DNA of 64,000 nt from Gari tellinella. Taxonomy: Eukaryota > Mollusca > Bivalvia > Cardiida > Psammobiidae. A program made the position numbers and the translations under genes. The stretch's first letter is position 1. Every line of letters begins with the position of its first letter. Positions 58,601 through 64,000 of the stretch are shown here, one piece after another. The DNA lies in assembly GCA_922989275.2 (NCBI GenBank), contig OV277869.1:43074189-43138188 (forward strand). The letters are read 5' to 3'. The notes beneath the pieces were generated by a model, which worked only from the letters and a program-made list of their open reading frames with translations, was not told the DNA's origin and ran no database searches.

Positions 58601-59441
58601 CCTGAATAGAGGGCTTAAGGATCCCTCTGATCAGGGTCTTCACTGTTTGTCATTTTGAAATATGTTGATAAAATCAATCCTAAATAGTCAAACATGACTA
58701 GACTTATTTTGAAATGCGAATTTTCCAATAAAAGTTTCAGGATTGAATGAGTTAAGTGGTCACCTATCTTAAGTACTGATGCTATGGAGTAAATGGTTAA
58801 ATACAGTTGTATATAAACAACTTACACCTATTGCAATGCAGGAAAGGGGTAGAAACAGATGGTATAATTTTACATTAAATGTGGGTTATGACACTTATTT
58901 TGCAATAATGTTAAGTGACAACTCGGTGAATAATTGTAAGTTTATTTTACTAGTCACAGCTTAATGCTGGACAAAAATAAAATAAAGCAGAAAGAGACAC
59001 TATATGACCATTTCATGTGTCACAGTGCCGTAAACCCCAACTCAATCAGTCCTATTGCCATTTCTGCATTATTTTTTTCCTGAATTAAGCAGAACTTAAA
59101 ACCCGGAAAAAACAACTTATTTGACGTCATCGCTTAATCCAAGTTTGACTATGTACTTTCTCATGATTTTTAGGCAGAACAATGTGGCCTCCAAGCAGTC
59201 TACCTCACTAATGGGTGACAGTCCAGCTTTAGCTGAGGGCTGGCAGGTGATTGGCAAGAAAACTAAGAAAGCAAACACCCCTAGTACCAAATCTGCTATA
59301 GCCACAATTGATAAGTTTGAGGGAAATTTGGCTGAGGTCTGTTCAGCAGGGAAAATCGACTATGCTGCACTGAGTAGGGAAAGTAAAGAAGCTTTGAAAT
59401 CAGAACCTGTGGTGGACTATTTTGACTTTACGGTTACCTAG
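33255..59441 (+). CDS. NFX1: NFX1 homologue, 21 coding exons (spliced span)
   Basis: NFX1 family proteins are nuclear zinc-finger regulators that bind DNA and associate with poly(A)-binding protein; the RING/PHD-like domain is linked to ubiquitin ligase activity (family knowledge). I joined 21 exons with GT donors and AG acceptors; total coding length is 3852 nt, 1283 aa plus TAG, against about 1120 aa in human. Domains: Q/Y/G-rich residues ~10-85; polar disordered ~90-450; RING/PHD-like 468-520 (CxxC at 468/471, CxxC at 484/487, H492, C495, CxxC at 517/520); NF-X1 zinc fingers ~540-1020; R3H 1088-1160 with R1128 and H1132; C-terminus DYFDF before the stop. The start ATG at 33255 is the first in the exon, but no stop lies between it and the acceptor at 33233, so coding may begin in an upstream exon. 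I see no PAM2 motif. Confidence 0.95.
34650..35660 (+). repeat. Complex repeat with tandem head units (NFX1 intron 1)
   Basis: A ~100-bp head unit (ACCAGTTGACAGTGCGATAC... TTTTGGCGGAAATAGCCGAT) occurs three times (34656, 35017, 35147), followed by a body with TGACGTCA and two copies of ATTTTACTGTGCAGATACAC. A single inverted copy lies at 53453-53850 in intron 17. Confidence 0.6.
35993..36202. repeat. P1 MITE, degenerate palindrome
   Basis: P1 ends GAACCCATCACCTCATAG and GAGTATTGGG before TTAA 36203-36206. Confidence 0.65.
36359..36601 (+). CDS. NFX1: NFX1 exon 2, RING/PHD-like domain
   Basis: Acceptor AATCTTCAG ends at 36358; donor GTAAGA at 36602; phase 1 to phase 1. Encodes [17 protein letters not shown] and then the cross-brace ending WRCPACQN, the most conserved stretch of the family, followed by the first FCG of the zinc-finger array. 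Confidence 0.95.
36676..36859. repeat. P4 MITE
   Basis: Ends CAGGACTCCAGATAAG and ATATCTTGAGCCCTG; palindrome AGAATTGTCTCTTTGAGATG. Near-repeats CTGAAT and GTGAAT flank it. Confidence 0.7.
36967..37187. repeat. Full-length P1 MITE
   Basis: Bounded by TTAA 36963-36966 and 37188-37191; intact GCAGAATGTGCC/GGCACATTCTGC stem. Confidence 0.85.
37779..37881 (+). CDS. NFX1: NFX1 exon 3
   Basis: Acceptor AATACAG ends at 37778, donor GTAAGT at 37882; phase 1 to 2. Encodes the linker [17 protein letters not shown] and the start of the first NF-X1 finger (CKHPCN). Confidence 0.93.
38289..38486. repeat. Diverged P4 MITE
   Basis: CAAGGCACCAGCTAAGAGGA and CCTTATCTGGAGTCATG ends with the P4 palindrome between. 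It is followed directly by a P1 fragment. Confidence 0.6.
38512..38754. repeat. P2 MITE (243 bp) inserted in P1
   Basis: TTAA at 38508-38511 and 38755-38758. Left flank AACCTGCT and right flank GTGGTCCCCTG are the adjacent halves of P1. Palindrome GAGGGCTCCGAAAGGAGCCC. Confidence 0.85.
38971..39042 (+). CDS. NFX1: NFX1 exon 4
   Basis: Acceptor TATTTTCAG ends at 38970, donor GTAAGTAC at 39043; phase 2 to 2. Encodes [10 protein letters not shown] and KSCDCGKT, the HPGPCP signature of NF-X1 fingers. Confidence 0.94.
39174..40144. repeat. P1 MITE carrying a tandemly duplicated insert
   Basis: P1 between TTAA 39170-39173 and 40145-40148, interrupted near 39290 and resuming near 40015 (TATTAGCTTAAGCAGGCTG). 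Confidence 0.75.
39290..40015. repeat. Two tandem ~358-bp copies of an unknown repeat
   Basis: ATAAATTCATACCAGTGTTT starts near 39301 and 39661; both units contain the inner palindrome ACGAGGCC(T)ATAGGCCGAG region, TGACGTCACGTTA and end GGCGAGGTGTGTTAGAAT. About 95% identical by eye. Confidence 0.75.
40304..40443 (+). CDS. NFX1: NFX1 exon 5
   Basis: Acceptor TTTATAG ends at 40303, donor GTATGT at 40444; phase 2 to 1. Encodes a finger with [20 protein letters not shown]. Confidence 0.94.
40485..40718. repeat. P1 MITE in intron 5
   Basis: ACCCATTACCTGTCTC... GAGAAATGGG before TTAA 40719-40722; stem partly decayed. Confidence 0.7.
40952..41186. repeat. Diverged P2-type MITE ending at the exon 6 acceptor zone
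   Basis: Palindrome remnants GGTCCTGATCGCTCTTGCAG / GCCATCTGATCAG; closes with TTAA 41187-41190. Confidence 0.55.
41219..41309 (+). CDS. NFX1: NFX1 exon 6
   Basis: Acceptor ATCCTCCAG ends at 41218, donor GTATGT at 41310; phase 1 to 2. Encodes [17 protein letters not shown] and [11 protein letters not shown] degenerate P2 element ends (TTAA 41187-41190) 27 bases before the acceptor AG. Confidence 0.9.
41864..42072 (+). CDS. NFX1: NFX1 exon 7
   Basis: Acceptor CTACTTTCAG ends at 41863, donor GTAAGA at 42073; phase 2 to 1. Encodes the finger [20 protein letters not shown], then [11 protein letters not shown] and the [17 protein letters not shown] segment. Confidence 0.95.
42092..42275. repeat. 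Diverged P4 MITE at the start of intron 7
   Basis: AAGGTCTAAGATAAGAGAG and CTTATCTGGAGCCCTT ends. Begins 20 bases after the exon 7 end. Confidence 0.6.
42749..42988. repeat. P1 MITE with GCACC/GGTGC stem tip
   Basis: Palindrome GCAGAATGCACCTTTAGGTG and complement; ends before TTAA 42989-42992. Confidence 0.75.
43066..43197 (+). CDS. NFX1: NFX1 exon 8
   Basis: Acceptor TTATTTTCAG ends at 43065, donor GTAAGA at 43198; phase 1 to 1. Encodes [17 protein letters not shown] and the [12 protein letters not shown] segment. Confidence 0.94.
43328..43569. repeat. P2 MITE inserted in a P7 palindrome
   Basis: TTAA 43324-43327 and 43570-43573. The host (TGCAGGAGGCTCCTGAAGGA before; GCAGTAACCTG after) is a P7-type copy. 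Confidence 0.8.
43975..45169. mobile_element. 1.2-kb pogo-like element in NFX1 intron 8
   Basis: TA-flanked ends CAGTTAAACCTCTATGTATC and complement of CAGATAAACCTCGATTATCG; subterminal TCGAAGTTTTTTT repeats. No transposase frame recognised, so non-autonomous. Confidence 0.65.
45279..45364 (+). CDS. NFX1: NFX1 exon 9
   Basis: Acceptor ATGTTTCAG ends at 45278, donor GTAAGG at 45365; phase 1 to 0. Encodes [20 protein letters not shown] and CC. Confidence 0.95.
45665..45858. repeat. P5 MITE inserted in a P1 end
   Basis: CAGTCGAACTTCGATATCTC and complement around the palindrome AAAACGCGGCTTAGCCGCGT. P1 right end resumes as GGAGTAATGGG-TTAA, 17 bases before the exon 10 acceptor AG. Confidence 0.75.
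45895..46003 (+). CDS. NFX1: NFX1 exon 10
   Basis: Acceptor CTTGCTTGCAG ends at 45894, donor GTAAGT at 46004; phase 0 to 1. Encodes [20 protein letters not shown] and CPPC. The TTAA closing a P1/P5 composite (45873-45876) sits 17 bases before the acceptor AG. Confidence 0.95.
46360..46541. repeat. Diverged P2-type MITE ending before exon 11
   Basis: ACCCTCCTCGCAAGGAGTAT... TTTCAGGGATGAATGAG between TTAA 46356-46359 and 46542-46545; palindrome mostly lost. Confidence 0.5.
46564..46683 (+). CDS. NFX1: NFX1 exon 11
   Basis: Acceptor TTTCTTTCAG ends at 46563, donor GTAAAA at 46684; phase 1 to 1. Encodes [20 protein letters not shown], then [11 protein letters not shown] degenerate P2 ends at TTAA 46542-46545, 17 bases before the acceptor AG. 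Confidence 0.95.
46753..46960. repeat. Intact P6 pogo-like MITE
   Basis: CAGTCAAACCTCTCTATTAT ... GAGAGGATTTACTG ends, TA-flanked; palindrome AAGGTGACAGTAAAACAGAA with tip GCTCCTTTAGGAGC. Confidence 0.75.
47211..47290 (+). CDS. NFX1: NFX1 exon 12
   Basis: Acceptor ATACTTTCAG ends at 47210, donor GTATGT at 47291; phase 1 to 0. Encodes [20 protein letters not shown] then CMGNHV. Confidence 0.94.
47305..47553. repeat. P2-type MITE in intron 12
   Basis: Palindrome GACCCTGATCAGAGGGCTCC with loop TGCA and partial complement. Confidence 0.6.
47640..47845. repeat. P9 MITE (206 bp), piggyBac-like ends
   Basis: TTAA 47636-47639 and 47846-47849; ends CCCTTAGCCTGCCA and TGGCGGGCTAAGGG; palindrome CAAACAGCTTGGATCCGGAT around ACTCGGCGTC. 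Confidence 0.8.
48193..48297 (+). CDS. NFX1: NFX1 exon 13
   Basis: Acceptor TGTTTTCAG ends at 48192, donor GTAGGT at 48298; phase 0 to 0. Encodes [20 protein letters not shown] and [14 protein letters not shown]. Confidence 0.95.
48920..49119. repeat. P4 MITE ending 24 bases before the exon 14 acceptor
   Basis: Palindrome GAATCGTCTCTTTGAGACGA; ends CAAGGCTCCAGATAAGG and CTTATCTGGAGCCCTG. Confidence 0.75.
49145..49273 (+). CDS. NFX1: NFX1 exon 14
   Basis: Acceptor TGTTTTGCAG ends at 49144, donor GTATGG at 49274; phase 0 to 0. Encodes the final fingers, including [18 protein letters not shown]4 element ends at 49119, 24 bases before the acceptor AG. Confidence 0.94.
49598..49680. repeat. P1/P7-type hairpin in intron 14
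   Basis: AAAGCAGGCTGAAAGTAAAG CAGAAAGC arms paired around CATCTGGAGG. Confidence 0.6.
49839..51979. mobile_element. 2.1-kb TTAA-flanked DNA transposon, Kolobok-like ends
   Basis: TTAA at 49835-49838 and 51980-51983; inverted ends AGACGTATCCGGGAGTT / AGACGTATCTGGGAGTT (one mismatch in 17). TTAA duplication with ends not beginning CCC fits Kolobok better than piggyBac. A basic frame [20 protein letters not shown] (from 50018) to a stop at 50204 is the only coding trace; no catalytic motif seen. A ~590-bp A/T-run inverted repeat (50549-51140) is nested inside. Confidence 0.6.
50549..51140. repeat. Inverted-repeat MITE with A/T runs
   Basis: AGGCCTAAAAAAAAAATATG TGTGTTTC at the left and complement at the right (GAAACACACATC then a T run and AGGCC). 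Includes the long A/T tract at 50990-51058. Confidence 0.6.
52068..52153 (+). CDS. NFX1: NFX1 exon 15
   Basis: Acceptor TTTTTCTAG ends at 52067, donor GTAAGT at 52154; phase 0 to 2. Encodes [15 protein letters not shown] and the DTSNYQ segment. The preceding 2.8-kb intron contains the TTAA-flanked transposon at 49839-51979. Confidence 0.93.
52638..52697 (+). CDS. NFX1: NFX1 exon 16
   Basis: Acceptor TTGTTTCAG ends at 52637, donor GTAAGT at 52698; phase 2 to 2. Short exon encoding [19 protein letters not shown], matching the position of the variable segment after the zinc fingers in the family. Confidence 0.85.
52910..53138. repeat. P2 MITE, left end lost
   Basis: AAACTTTAAATGGACAATTC to GGTTCAAAGGG; palindrome with loop TTTC. 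Very close to the copy at 10059-10301. Confidence 0.75.
53302..53436 (+). CDS. NFX1: NFX1 exon 17
   Basis: Acceptor CTCCCTCCAG ends at 53301, donor GTAGAA (weak) at 53437; phase 2 to 2. Encodes [20 protein letters not shown] and a following acidic helix leading into the R3H domain. Confidence 0.93.
53453..53850 (-). repeat. Inverted copy of the intron 1 complex repeat
   Basis: Reverse complement of the body and one head unit of 34650-35660, including TTTTTGGCGGAAATAGCCGA and TGACGTCA. Begins 17 bases after the exon 17 end. Confidence 0.65.
54030..54263. repeat. Full-length P1 MITE with GCGC stem tip
   Basis: TTAA 54026-54029 and 54264-54267; palindrome GCAGAATGCGCTTAGGCGCA. Confidence 0.85.
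54607..54673 (+). CDS. NFX1: NFX1 exon 18
   Basis: Acceptor ATTTTTCAG ends at 54606, donor GTAAAA at 54674; phase 2 to 0. Encodes [18 protein letters not shown], the first helix of the R3H module. Confidence 0.92.
54834..55081. repeat. Full-length P1 MITE inserted in a P7 copy
   Basis: TTAA 54830-54833 and 55082-55085; stem tip GCACCTTAAGGTGC. The flanks GACAGGTGACAGC and AACAAGTAAAACAGAAAG belong to P7. Confidence 0.8.
55487..55632 (+). CDS. NFX1: NFX1 exon 19, R3H core
   Basis: Acceptor TTTCTTACAG ends at 55486, donor GTGAGT at 55633; phase 0 to 2. Encodes the R3H core [14 protein letters not shown] (R1128, H1132) followed by [14 protein letters not shown], nearly the family consensus. 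Confidence 0.95.
55720..56948. mobile_element. 1.23-kb pogo-like element in NFX1 intron 19
   Basis: TA-flanked ends CAGTCGAACTCCGTTACC and complement of CAGTCGAATACCGTTACC; subterminal ACGTCGATA repeats. Frames present are under 90 codons and unrecognised. Confidence 0.65.
57545..57785. repeat. P8 MITE, TTAA/CCC type
   Basis: AACCCATTTGTGCCC... GGGCGTAAATGGG-TTAA ends; near-perfect palindrome AGTGTAGACTCTGATCAGAC around ATTATGGG. Confidence 0.75.
58121..58228 (+). CDS. NFX1: NFX1 exon 20
   Basis: Acceptor ATTTTCACAG ends at 58120, donor GTAAGA at 58229; phase 2 to 2. Encodes the end of R3H and the proline-rich [10 protein letters not shown] segment also seen in vertebrate NFX1. Confidence 0.93.
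58290..58795. repeat. P1 MITE interrupted by a P2-type MITE
   Basis: P1 left part with stem to CAGCCTGCT, then TTAA 58509-58512, the P2-type copy 58513-58751, TTAA 58752-58755 and the P1 right part GTGGTCACC. Confidence 0.8.
59174..59441 (+). CDS. NFX1: NFX1 exon 21, C-terminus and stop
   Basis: Acceptor GATTTTTAG ends at 59173; TAG stop at 59439-59441. Encodes [12 protein letters not shown], a helical segment and the terminal [12 protein letters not shown], equivalent to the conserved EPIIDYFD end of vertebrate NFX1. Confidence 0.95.
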
Positions 59442-59573
59442 CATATGTTTGATATCTCCGTTGCTAAGCAATAAGATGTAAAGTAATGAAAGTGGCCTGA
59501 GTTGTGTGGCCTGAGAAAAAGGATAATGAATCTAGCTCTGGGATAAAGCTGGGTTCAAGCAGTGGTTCAAGGA

Positions 59574-59579
59574 AATAAA
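59574..59579 (+). terminator. Candidate NFX1 poly(A) signal AATAAA
   Basis: AATAAA lies about 135 bases after the NFX1 stop codon. The sequence alone cannot tell whether the transcript ends here or further on (another AATAAA is near 63570). Confidence 0.35.
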
Positions 59580-59711
59580 AGAAGATATGCTTGTACTGTC
59601 AAATAGAATCATGGCAAGATATGAACGCCAGAGAATGAAACTTGTGATAAGGGGTCATTCTTTAAAAAAGCATATACATGTAGATATTGTTTTGAGTTGG
59701 AGTCAGGTAAT

Positions 59712-59790
59712 TGCTTAATGCAGAACAAAAGTGAAACAGAAAGCTCCTAAAGGAGCTTTCTGTTTCACTCTTGTTCTGCATTAAGCTGTG
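59712..59790. repeat. P7 hairpin in the NFX1 3' region
   Basis: Arms TTAATGCAGAACAAAAGTGA and complement, tip GAAAGCTCCTAAAGGAGCTT; only about one mismatch. It lies downstream of the candidate poly(A) signal. Confidence 0.75.
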
Positions 59791-60040
59791 ATTTGTCTTA
59801 AAAGCTTCTAAATGACAGTATTGTAGGTGGTTGGGTATATCAAGCTGAGAAGATAAAAGGATATTTTGATATATTATACATGTATATACTGTGGCTTGAT
59901 CAGAAAGGGGGGTGGAGGTGATATGACAATAGTAATACAGTAGGTTAGTGCTCAGTTGTCTTTCTTTGACAATGCATGAACCTTCCTTGTGACAGATGAC
60001 CGTTCAATACAGGAAAAATGTAAAGCAGAAAACTCCTTTA

Positions 60041-60242
60041 CAGGGCTCCAGATAAGAGAAAGTAAATGGAACATTCCCAAAAATTTCCGACTCCCTTAAG
60101 TCTCCACCAAACCCTATGTTGTGACCACTCATTAGAATCATCTCTTTAAGACAAATTCTACCGAGAGTGGTTATGACATAGGGTTTGATTGAGAAATAAG
60201 AGAGTTGGTTTAAAATAAGTACCAATCTTATCCCAAGCTCTG
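60041..60242. repeat. P4 MITE inserted in a P7 hairpin
   Basis: CAGGGCTCCAGATAAGAG and CTTATCCCAAGCTCTG ends; near-repeats CCTTTA/CCTTGA flank it; outside are the two halves of a P7 hairpin. Confidence 0.7.
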
Positions 60243-60542
60243 CCTTGAAGAGCTTTCTGCTTTACTATTGCCCTACATCCAGATGCCAATTGTATTTAAG
60301 AGTGATAATTCATCTGATTTGAGGATGTACTTATCCTTTTCCTCTTAGAGCTTGTTTTTTGATGTTTAAGTAAAATAAGAAAGTCAAAACAGGCTGAAAG
60401 TAAACTTAACTCTTAGCCTTCTGAAAGCTATCTGAAAACTCTCTTGTGGCTCATGGAAAGACAAGATGGAAAGAAACATTTAATGACATGTCTATGAAGG
60501 TGTAAAAAGGCACTACTATGAGGGTGGGTTAACCCTTTGAAC

Positions 60543-60784
60543 CCCAGTCCTGCATATAGTCGTCCTTTTTAAACAGTATACATGCGAAAAGTGCACTTGT
60601 CCTATGCAAACAGTGAATACCCAGATCAGAGGGCTCCTTACGGAGCCCTCTGATCTGGGTATTCACTGTTTGTCATAATGCAAAACAAATGAAAACATTG
60701 ACAAAAACAACCCTTAAAAGTCAGAAATGGACTAGAATAAAATGGAATTGGGAGTGTCCATATGAAGTTTTAGGGAGGAAAGAG
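60543..60784. repeat. Full-length P2 MITE
   Basis: TTAA 60539-60542 and 60785-60788; palindrome with tip GGGCTCCTTACGGAGCCC. It abuts a P1-like end (GAGGGTGGG) on the left. Confidence 0.85.
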
Positions 60785-60906
60785 TTAACACATGTTTTAC
60801 TGTATATATTATATCTTGATCAGTGATAATCAAGAGACATAATCTAGTATTTCTTGACAAATTGGTGATATAAAGAGTAAATGAGTTATTGCTTTACCAT
60901 TGCTTG

Positions 60907-61149
60907 ACCCATTACCTCATAGCCAGTTTTTAGTTTTGAAGACATGTGACCACTTAAGCAGGTCGAAAGTAAAGCAGAATGCGCCTTAAGGCGCATTCTG
61001 CTTTACTTGTAGCCTTCTTTAAGCTAACATCTGCTAAAATATAGAATAATATTTTATTATACATATTTTTGACTGTATAAAGTGCAACTACTTTCTTCAG
61101 TGGAGGAATAAATATAAGTCGTAAAAAGTTGTATTAATGGGGTAATGGG
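60907..61149. repeat. P1 MITE with GCGCC/GGCGC stem tip
   Basis: CCCATTACCTCATAGCC to GGGGTAATGGG before TTAA 61150-61153; palindrome GCAGAATGCGCCTTAAGGCG. Confidence 0.85.
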
Positions 61150-61153
61150 TTAA

Positions 61154-61690
61154 AGAGAAATATAAAATGAATTATTTCTTAACAAGTGGTAAATGTTGGA
61201 TTTGGCTTGACTATTTTGTTAAAAAAAAAAGAATAAAGATATATGATTGTATAAAGGAAAGACAAAGAAAAAGAATGAAGAAAAGAGAGTATATATATAA
61301 TTAGTTCTTGCTTGGTATAAAACAAGGCTCGGCCTATAGTGGACAGTGGAAGCAGATATAGATGAATTGAAGGGAAAGGCATTAATGCAATTGATCATGT
61401 CTTTATGGATGATGAAAGTGCTTTATTTTTTCCAAGAAAATTGTTTTATTTATTTTTCGTCTAGATTCTTGGTAGATAAATCTTTGTTTCTTTTTGGGGT
61501 TTGTTTTCTCTCTTACTTTCATGAGTATTGTGGAAGAAGGCGGAAAGTAAAGTTGTTACAGATACTAGTCGATTTTTTCTCATTTCAGCAGTGTTAAGCT
61601 GTTTGATAGGATGTTAACCTGTTTCATTTTGAGAAAAATTTCTTATCTAACCCTTTCCTTGTCAACCATCAGTGCAAATCACCTATATCA
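61154..61690. other. 3' flank, nothing recognised
   Basis: AT-rich, no supported exon or repeat. Confidence 0.4.
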
Positions 61691-61786
61691 ACCTGTGTTT
61701 AAGGCTGATTACTGTTTAAAGCAAGATGAAAGTAAAGCAGAAAGCTCCTTTAGGAGCTTTCTGCTTTACTTTTATCTTGCTTGAAG

Positions 61787-61910
61787 CACAGGGACACGAT
61801 TGATTTTTTAGAGAAAAAAATTGTCAGAAGGTATAGAGACGACTCTATATATAGTTATATACCTTCTGACAATTCTTTTACTCAAAAATCAATCAGGTCG
61901 GGTCCTTGTG
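61787..61910. repeat. 124-bp palindromic hAT-like MITE with 8-bp target duplication
   Basis: Perfect GCTTGAAG on both sides (61779-61786, 61911-61918); ends CACAGGGAC / GTCCTTGTG; arms ATTGTCAGAAGGTATA and complement. Inserted in the right shoulder of a P7 hairpin (61718-61786). Confidence 0.8.
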
Positions 61911-62143
61911 GCTTGAAGCTGCCACCAGTTTCAACACCATTAATGAATATTTATTGTTTGCACTTATATGGAAGAGTATGTAGAGTTGCTAGAAGATGCC
62001 TCTGTGGAAAAGAGAGTTAAAACATTGCCAAAGTTATCTTTTAGAAATATGCTGTCTTTTGCATAACTGTAAATTACTATTTCTTCCCTCTTGCTGTTGA
62101 AGTGTGCAATCAGAGTGTCAAACAATTACTGGGATTCACATCA

Positions 62144-62336
62144 ACAGAGCTCCAGATAAGGGGAGTATTTCAAAAGCTAAAATCCTTATTTCTGCATTAA
62201 ACCCTATGGTGTCACTACTCATTAGAATCCTCTCTTCAATACTATTCTAATGAGTAGTAACACCATATGATTTGGTGCTGATACAAGTGAGAAAATGCTG
62301 GATTTGTTTAGTTTCATCCCTCTTATCTGGAGCCCG
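62144..62336. repeat. P4 MITE flanked by ATCAA
   Basis: CAGAGCTCCAGATAAGG ... CTTATCTGGAGCCCGG; (C)ATCAA on both sides. Confidence 0.75.
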
Positions 62337-62625
62337 GCATCAAATTCCAAACTGTTGGTCAGACACACCATTATTGGTATGAGAAGGGTTACAGTTATTT
62401 ATTTTCTAATGTTAACTATTAAAGATAATAGCTGCATAATCCCTGTTCCTAGTTGCTTTAGTTGAATATAGTATGAGTTATATATGTAATATTTTTCTGT
62501 TTTACTGAGTTTGCCTGTCTGTTTTGCTGGCTTCATTTTGATGTGGAATGCAATGGCGTCAAATCCCGGGATAACAAGCATTCAATAGAAGATTGTTTGA
62601 CTGGCTTGAAGCAAATGTAGCTTAG

Positions 62626-62850
62626 TTCTTTGAACCTGAAACTTCAATGCTACAGTTTCAGTTTCCAATTAAGTACAGTTTATTTTTGCCTATTTCGTGA
62701 TTGGTTTTTAAAACATATTGCAAAATGACAAACAATATAGACCCTGATCAGAGGGCTCCTGTAGGAGCCCTCTGATCTGGGTCTACACTGTTTGTATATA
62801 GGAAAAGTGTACTCTTCACAGGTACACTGTTTGGAAAGTATGTGTATATG
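62626..62850. repeat. P2-type MITE
   Basis: Palindrome GACCCTGATCAGAGGGCTCC with loop TGTA and complement. Confidence 0.65.
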
Positions 62851-62884
62851 CATAAAAAAAGAATCCAAAACTGACTCCATAATA

Positions 62885-63246
62885 CAGTGTTCCCTCTCTA
62901 GAACGACACCCAACGGGAGACAAAAAATATGTGCGTTGTTCGGAGGGAGTCGTAATAGAGAGGGAAACTGGTTCAATTTTGCAAACAGCTTGAATCCAGA
63001 ACAGACGCCGCATAACGCGGTGTCTGATTTGGATTCAAGCTGTTTGTCACTCGTCATTAATTTTTTTTTCTGTCAAAATATTCAATATGTAACTTTGAGA
63101 AAAACAGCAGACGACAACTTAAAGCCAACGATATTACAGCAGTAAAAGCATTTGATGTAATTGACCTGTTTAGGGCACTGCGACAAGAGTCGTTGTTTAG
63201 AGGGAGTCGTTGTAGGGAGAGCCATTGTAGAGAGGGAACGCTGTCA
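62885..63246. repeat. TIR element carrying a P3/P9-type palindrome
   Basis: Ends CAGTGTTCCCTCTCTAGAAC and complement of CAGCGTTCCCTCTCTACAAT. Inside, 62980-63050 is a palindrome GCAAACAGCTTGAATCCAGA around ATAACGCGG. Confidence 0.65.
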
Positions 63247-63299
63247 CGTCTTCCTGGTCTGTGCAATCACTGGTCAAATAGAAAATTTCTATATAGATG

Positions 63300-64000
63300 C
63301 TTGTTATAACCCATGTTAACTCATTGCATGATCCTTTCAATTGGGCTAAGCTTCTCTTAAATATATATGGCTTTAATTATGTGTGATTCAGTGTTAAGCT
63401 TGGTCAGTATGCAGAAAGTATGACCTATGCATAATACTGTAAAATAACAGAGTGTATTAAGAAACTGCATGATTTATATGTATATTTTTCTGGGTTTTGT
63501 TTATAAATAACATGGTGTATCCATAAATATGTCTATTTTGCTTATTCAAGACATATAATATAGAATATGAATAAAGATGTCTTGTTTGAAGAAAATGTTG
63601 AGTATACATTATTATTACACCTCACATTAAGTTACAATGTTAATTTCCCATAGACCAAAATGAAACAATTTGCATGTCTTTTACATCTATCCAAAAAATA
63701 CTGTCACTCCATATAATATTCTTTTTGTCACTATATGATATTATTTTCTTTATTCTTCTCTCTTTTTTGTAATGATATAATCAATGTGACGTCGTAGACG
63801 TCAATGTCATTTCCCGTCTAACGTGCACAGCGGCTCTAAATTAGTATTCACTACATATTTATTTTTTAAAATGCAAACGAGACGATGCCAAAGCCAGGGT
63901 TGGTTGATAAGCTTGGTGTAATAAAAAAATATTAGATGGCAGTTTGCATGACATTAAAATTGTGAACCCTTGAAAACAAGAATGTCACCCACAGTATCCA
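63300..64000. other. Right edge, nothing recognised
   Basis: An AATAAA lies near 63570 and two CRE-like half sites in TGACGTCGTAGACGTCA at 63787-63803. No exon supported. Confidence 0.35.

Overview
The window looks like AT-rich nuclear DNA from a mollusc, most likely a bivalve. It has short coding exons split by repeat-filled introns, CR1-like and L1/Tx1-like non-LTR retrotransposons, Helitron-like elements with tandem-repeat cores, and dozens of small palindromic MITEs. The phylum call rests on general familiarity with such repeat landscapes and on the two host genes; no database was searched.

Two animal genes can be assembled in full, arranged head to head. On the minus strand a C2orf76 (UPF0538 family) homologue runs from 19940 down to 5851 in five coding exons whose phases all join (127 aa). 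On the plus strand an NFX1 homologue runs from 33255 to 59441 in 21 coding exons whose phases all join (1283 aa): a Q/Y/G-rich then polar disordered N-terminus, a RING/PHD-like domain, a long series of NF-X1 zinc fingers, an R3H domain and the family's acidic aromatic C-terminus. The 5' untranslated exons of both genes are uncertain.

Layout: 1-1106, end of a Helitron-like tandem-repeat element. 1.1-5.8 kb, palindromic MITEs, some inserted into one another. 5.85-19.9 kb, C2orf76; its intron 4 holds a 5'-truncated L1-like element with a perfect 11-bp target duplication, and its intron 1 holds a four-level nest of transposons starting about nine bases after the donor. 20.2-20.4 kb, promoter-like DNA. 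21.2-24.4 kb, a large foldback element with ~0.9-kb inverted arms and a decayed ORF. 25.3-25.4 kb, a TATA-like box plus a small ATG exon with a donor. 25.8-30.35 kb, a nearly full-length CR1-like LINE. 31-33 kb, clustered palindromes. 33.2-59.4 kb, NFX1 with MITEs, pogo-like elements and a TTAA-flanked transposon in its introns. 59.5-64 kb, 3' flank with more MITEs.

The MITEs form named groups used below. P1 (~244 bp) and P2 (~242 bp) are flanked by TTAA and begin with CCC or nearly so, as in the piggyBac superfamily, and each has a near-perfect internal palindrome. P3, P8 and P9 are related TTAA/CCC palindromes. P4 (~190 bp) has ends reading CAGGGCTCCAGATAAG. P5 and P6 are TA-flanked with pogo/Tigger-like ends. 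P7 is a palindrome around AAAGCTCC/GGAGCTTT.

The most unusual site is just upstream of the first recognised NFX1 coding exon. A P1 copy there was rewritten by two linked template switches, so the flanking DNA carries a perfect 44-base inverted copy of NFX1 coding sequence, able to pair with the exon across the splice acceptor.
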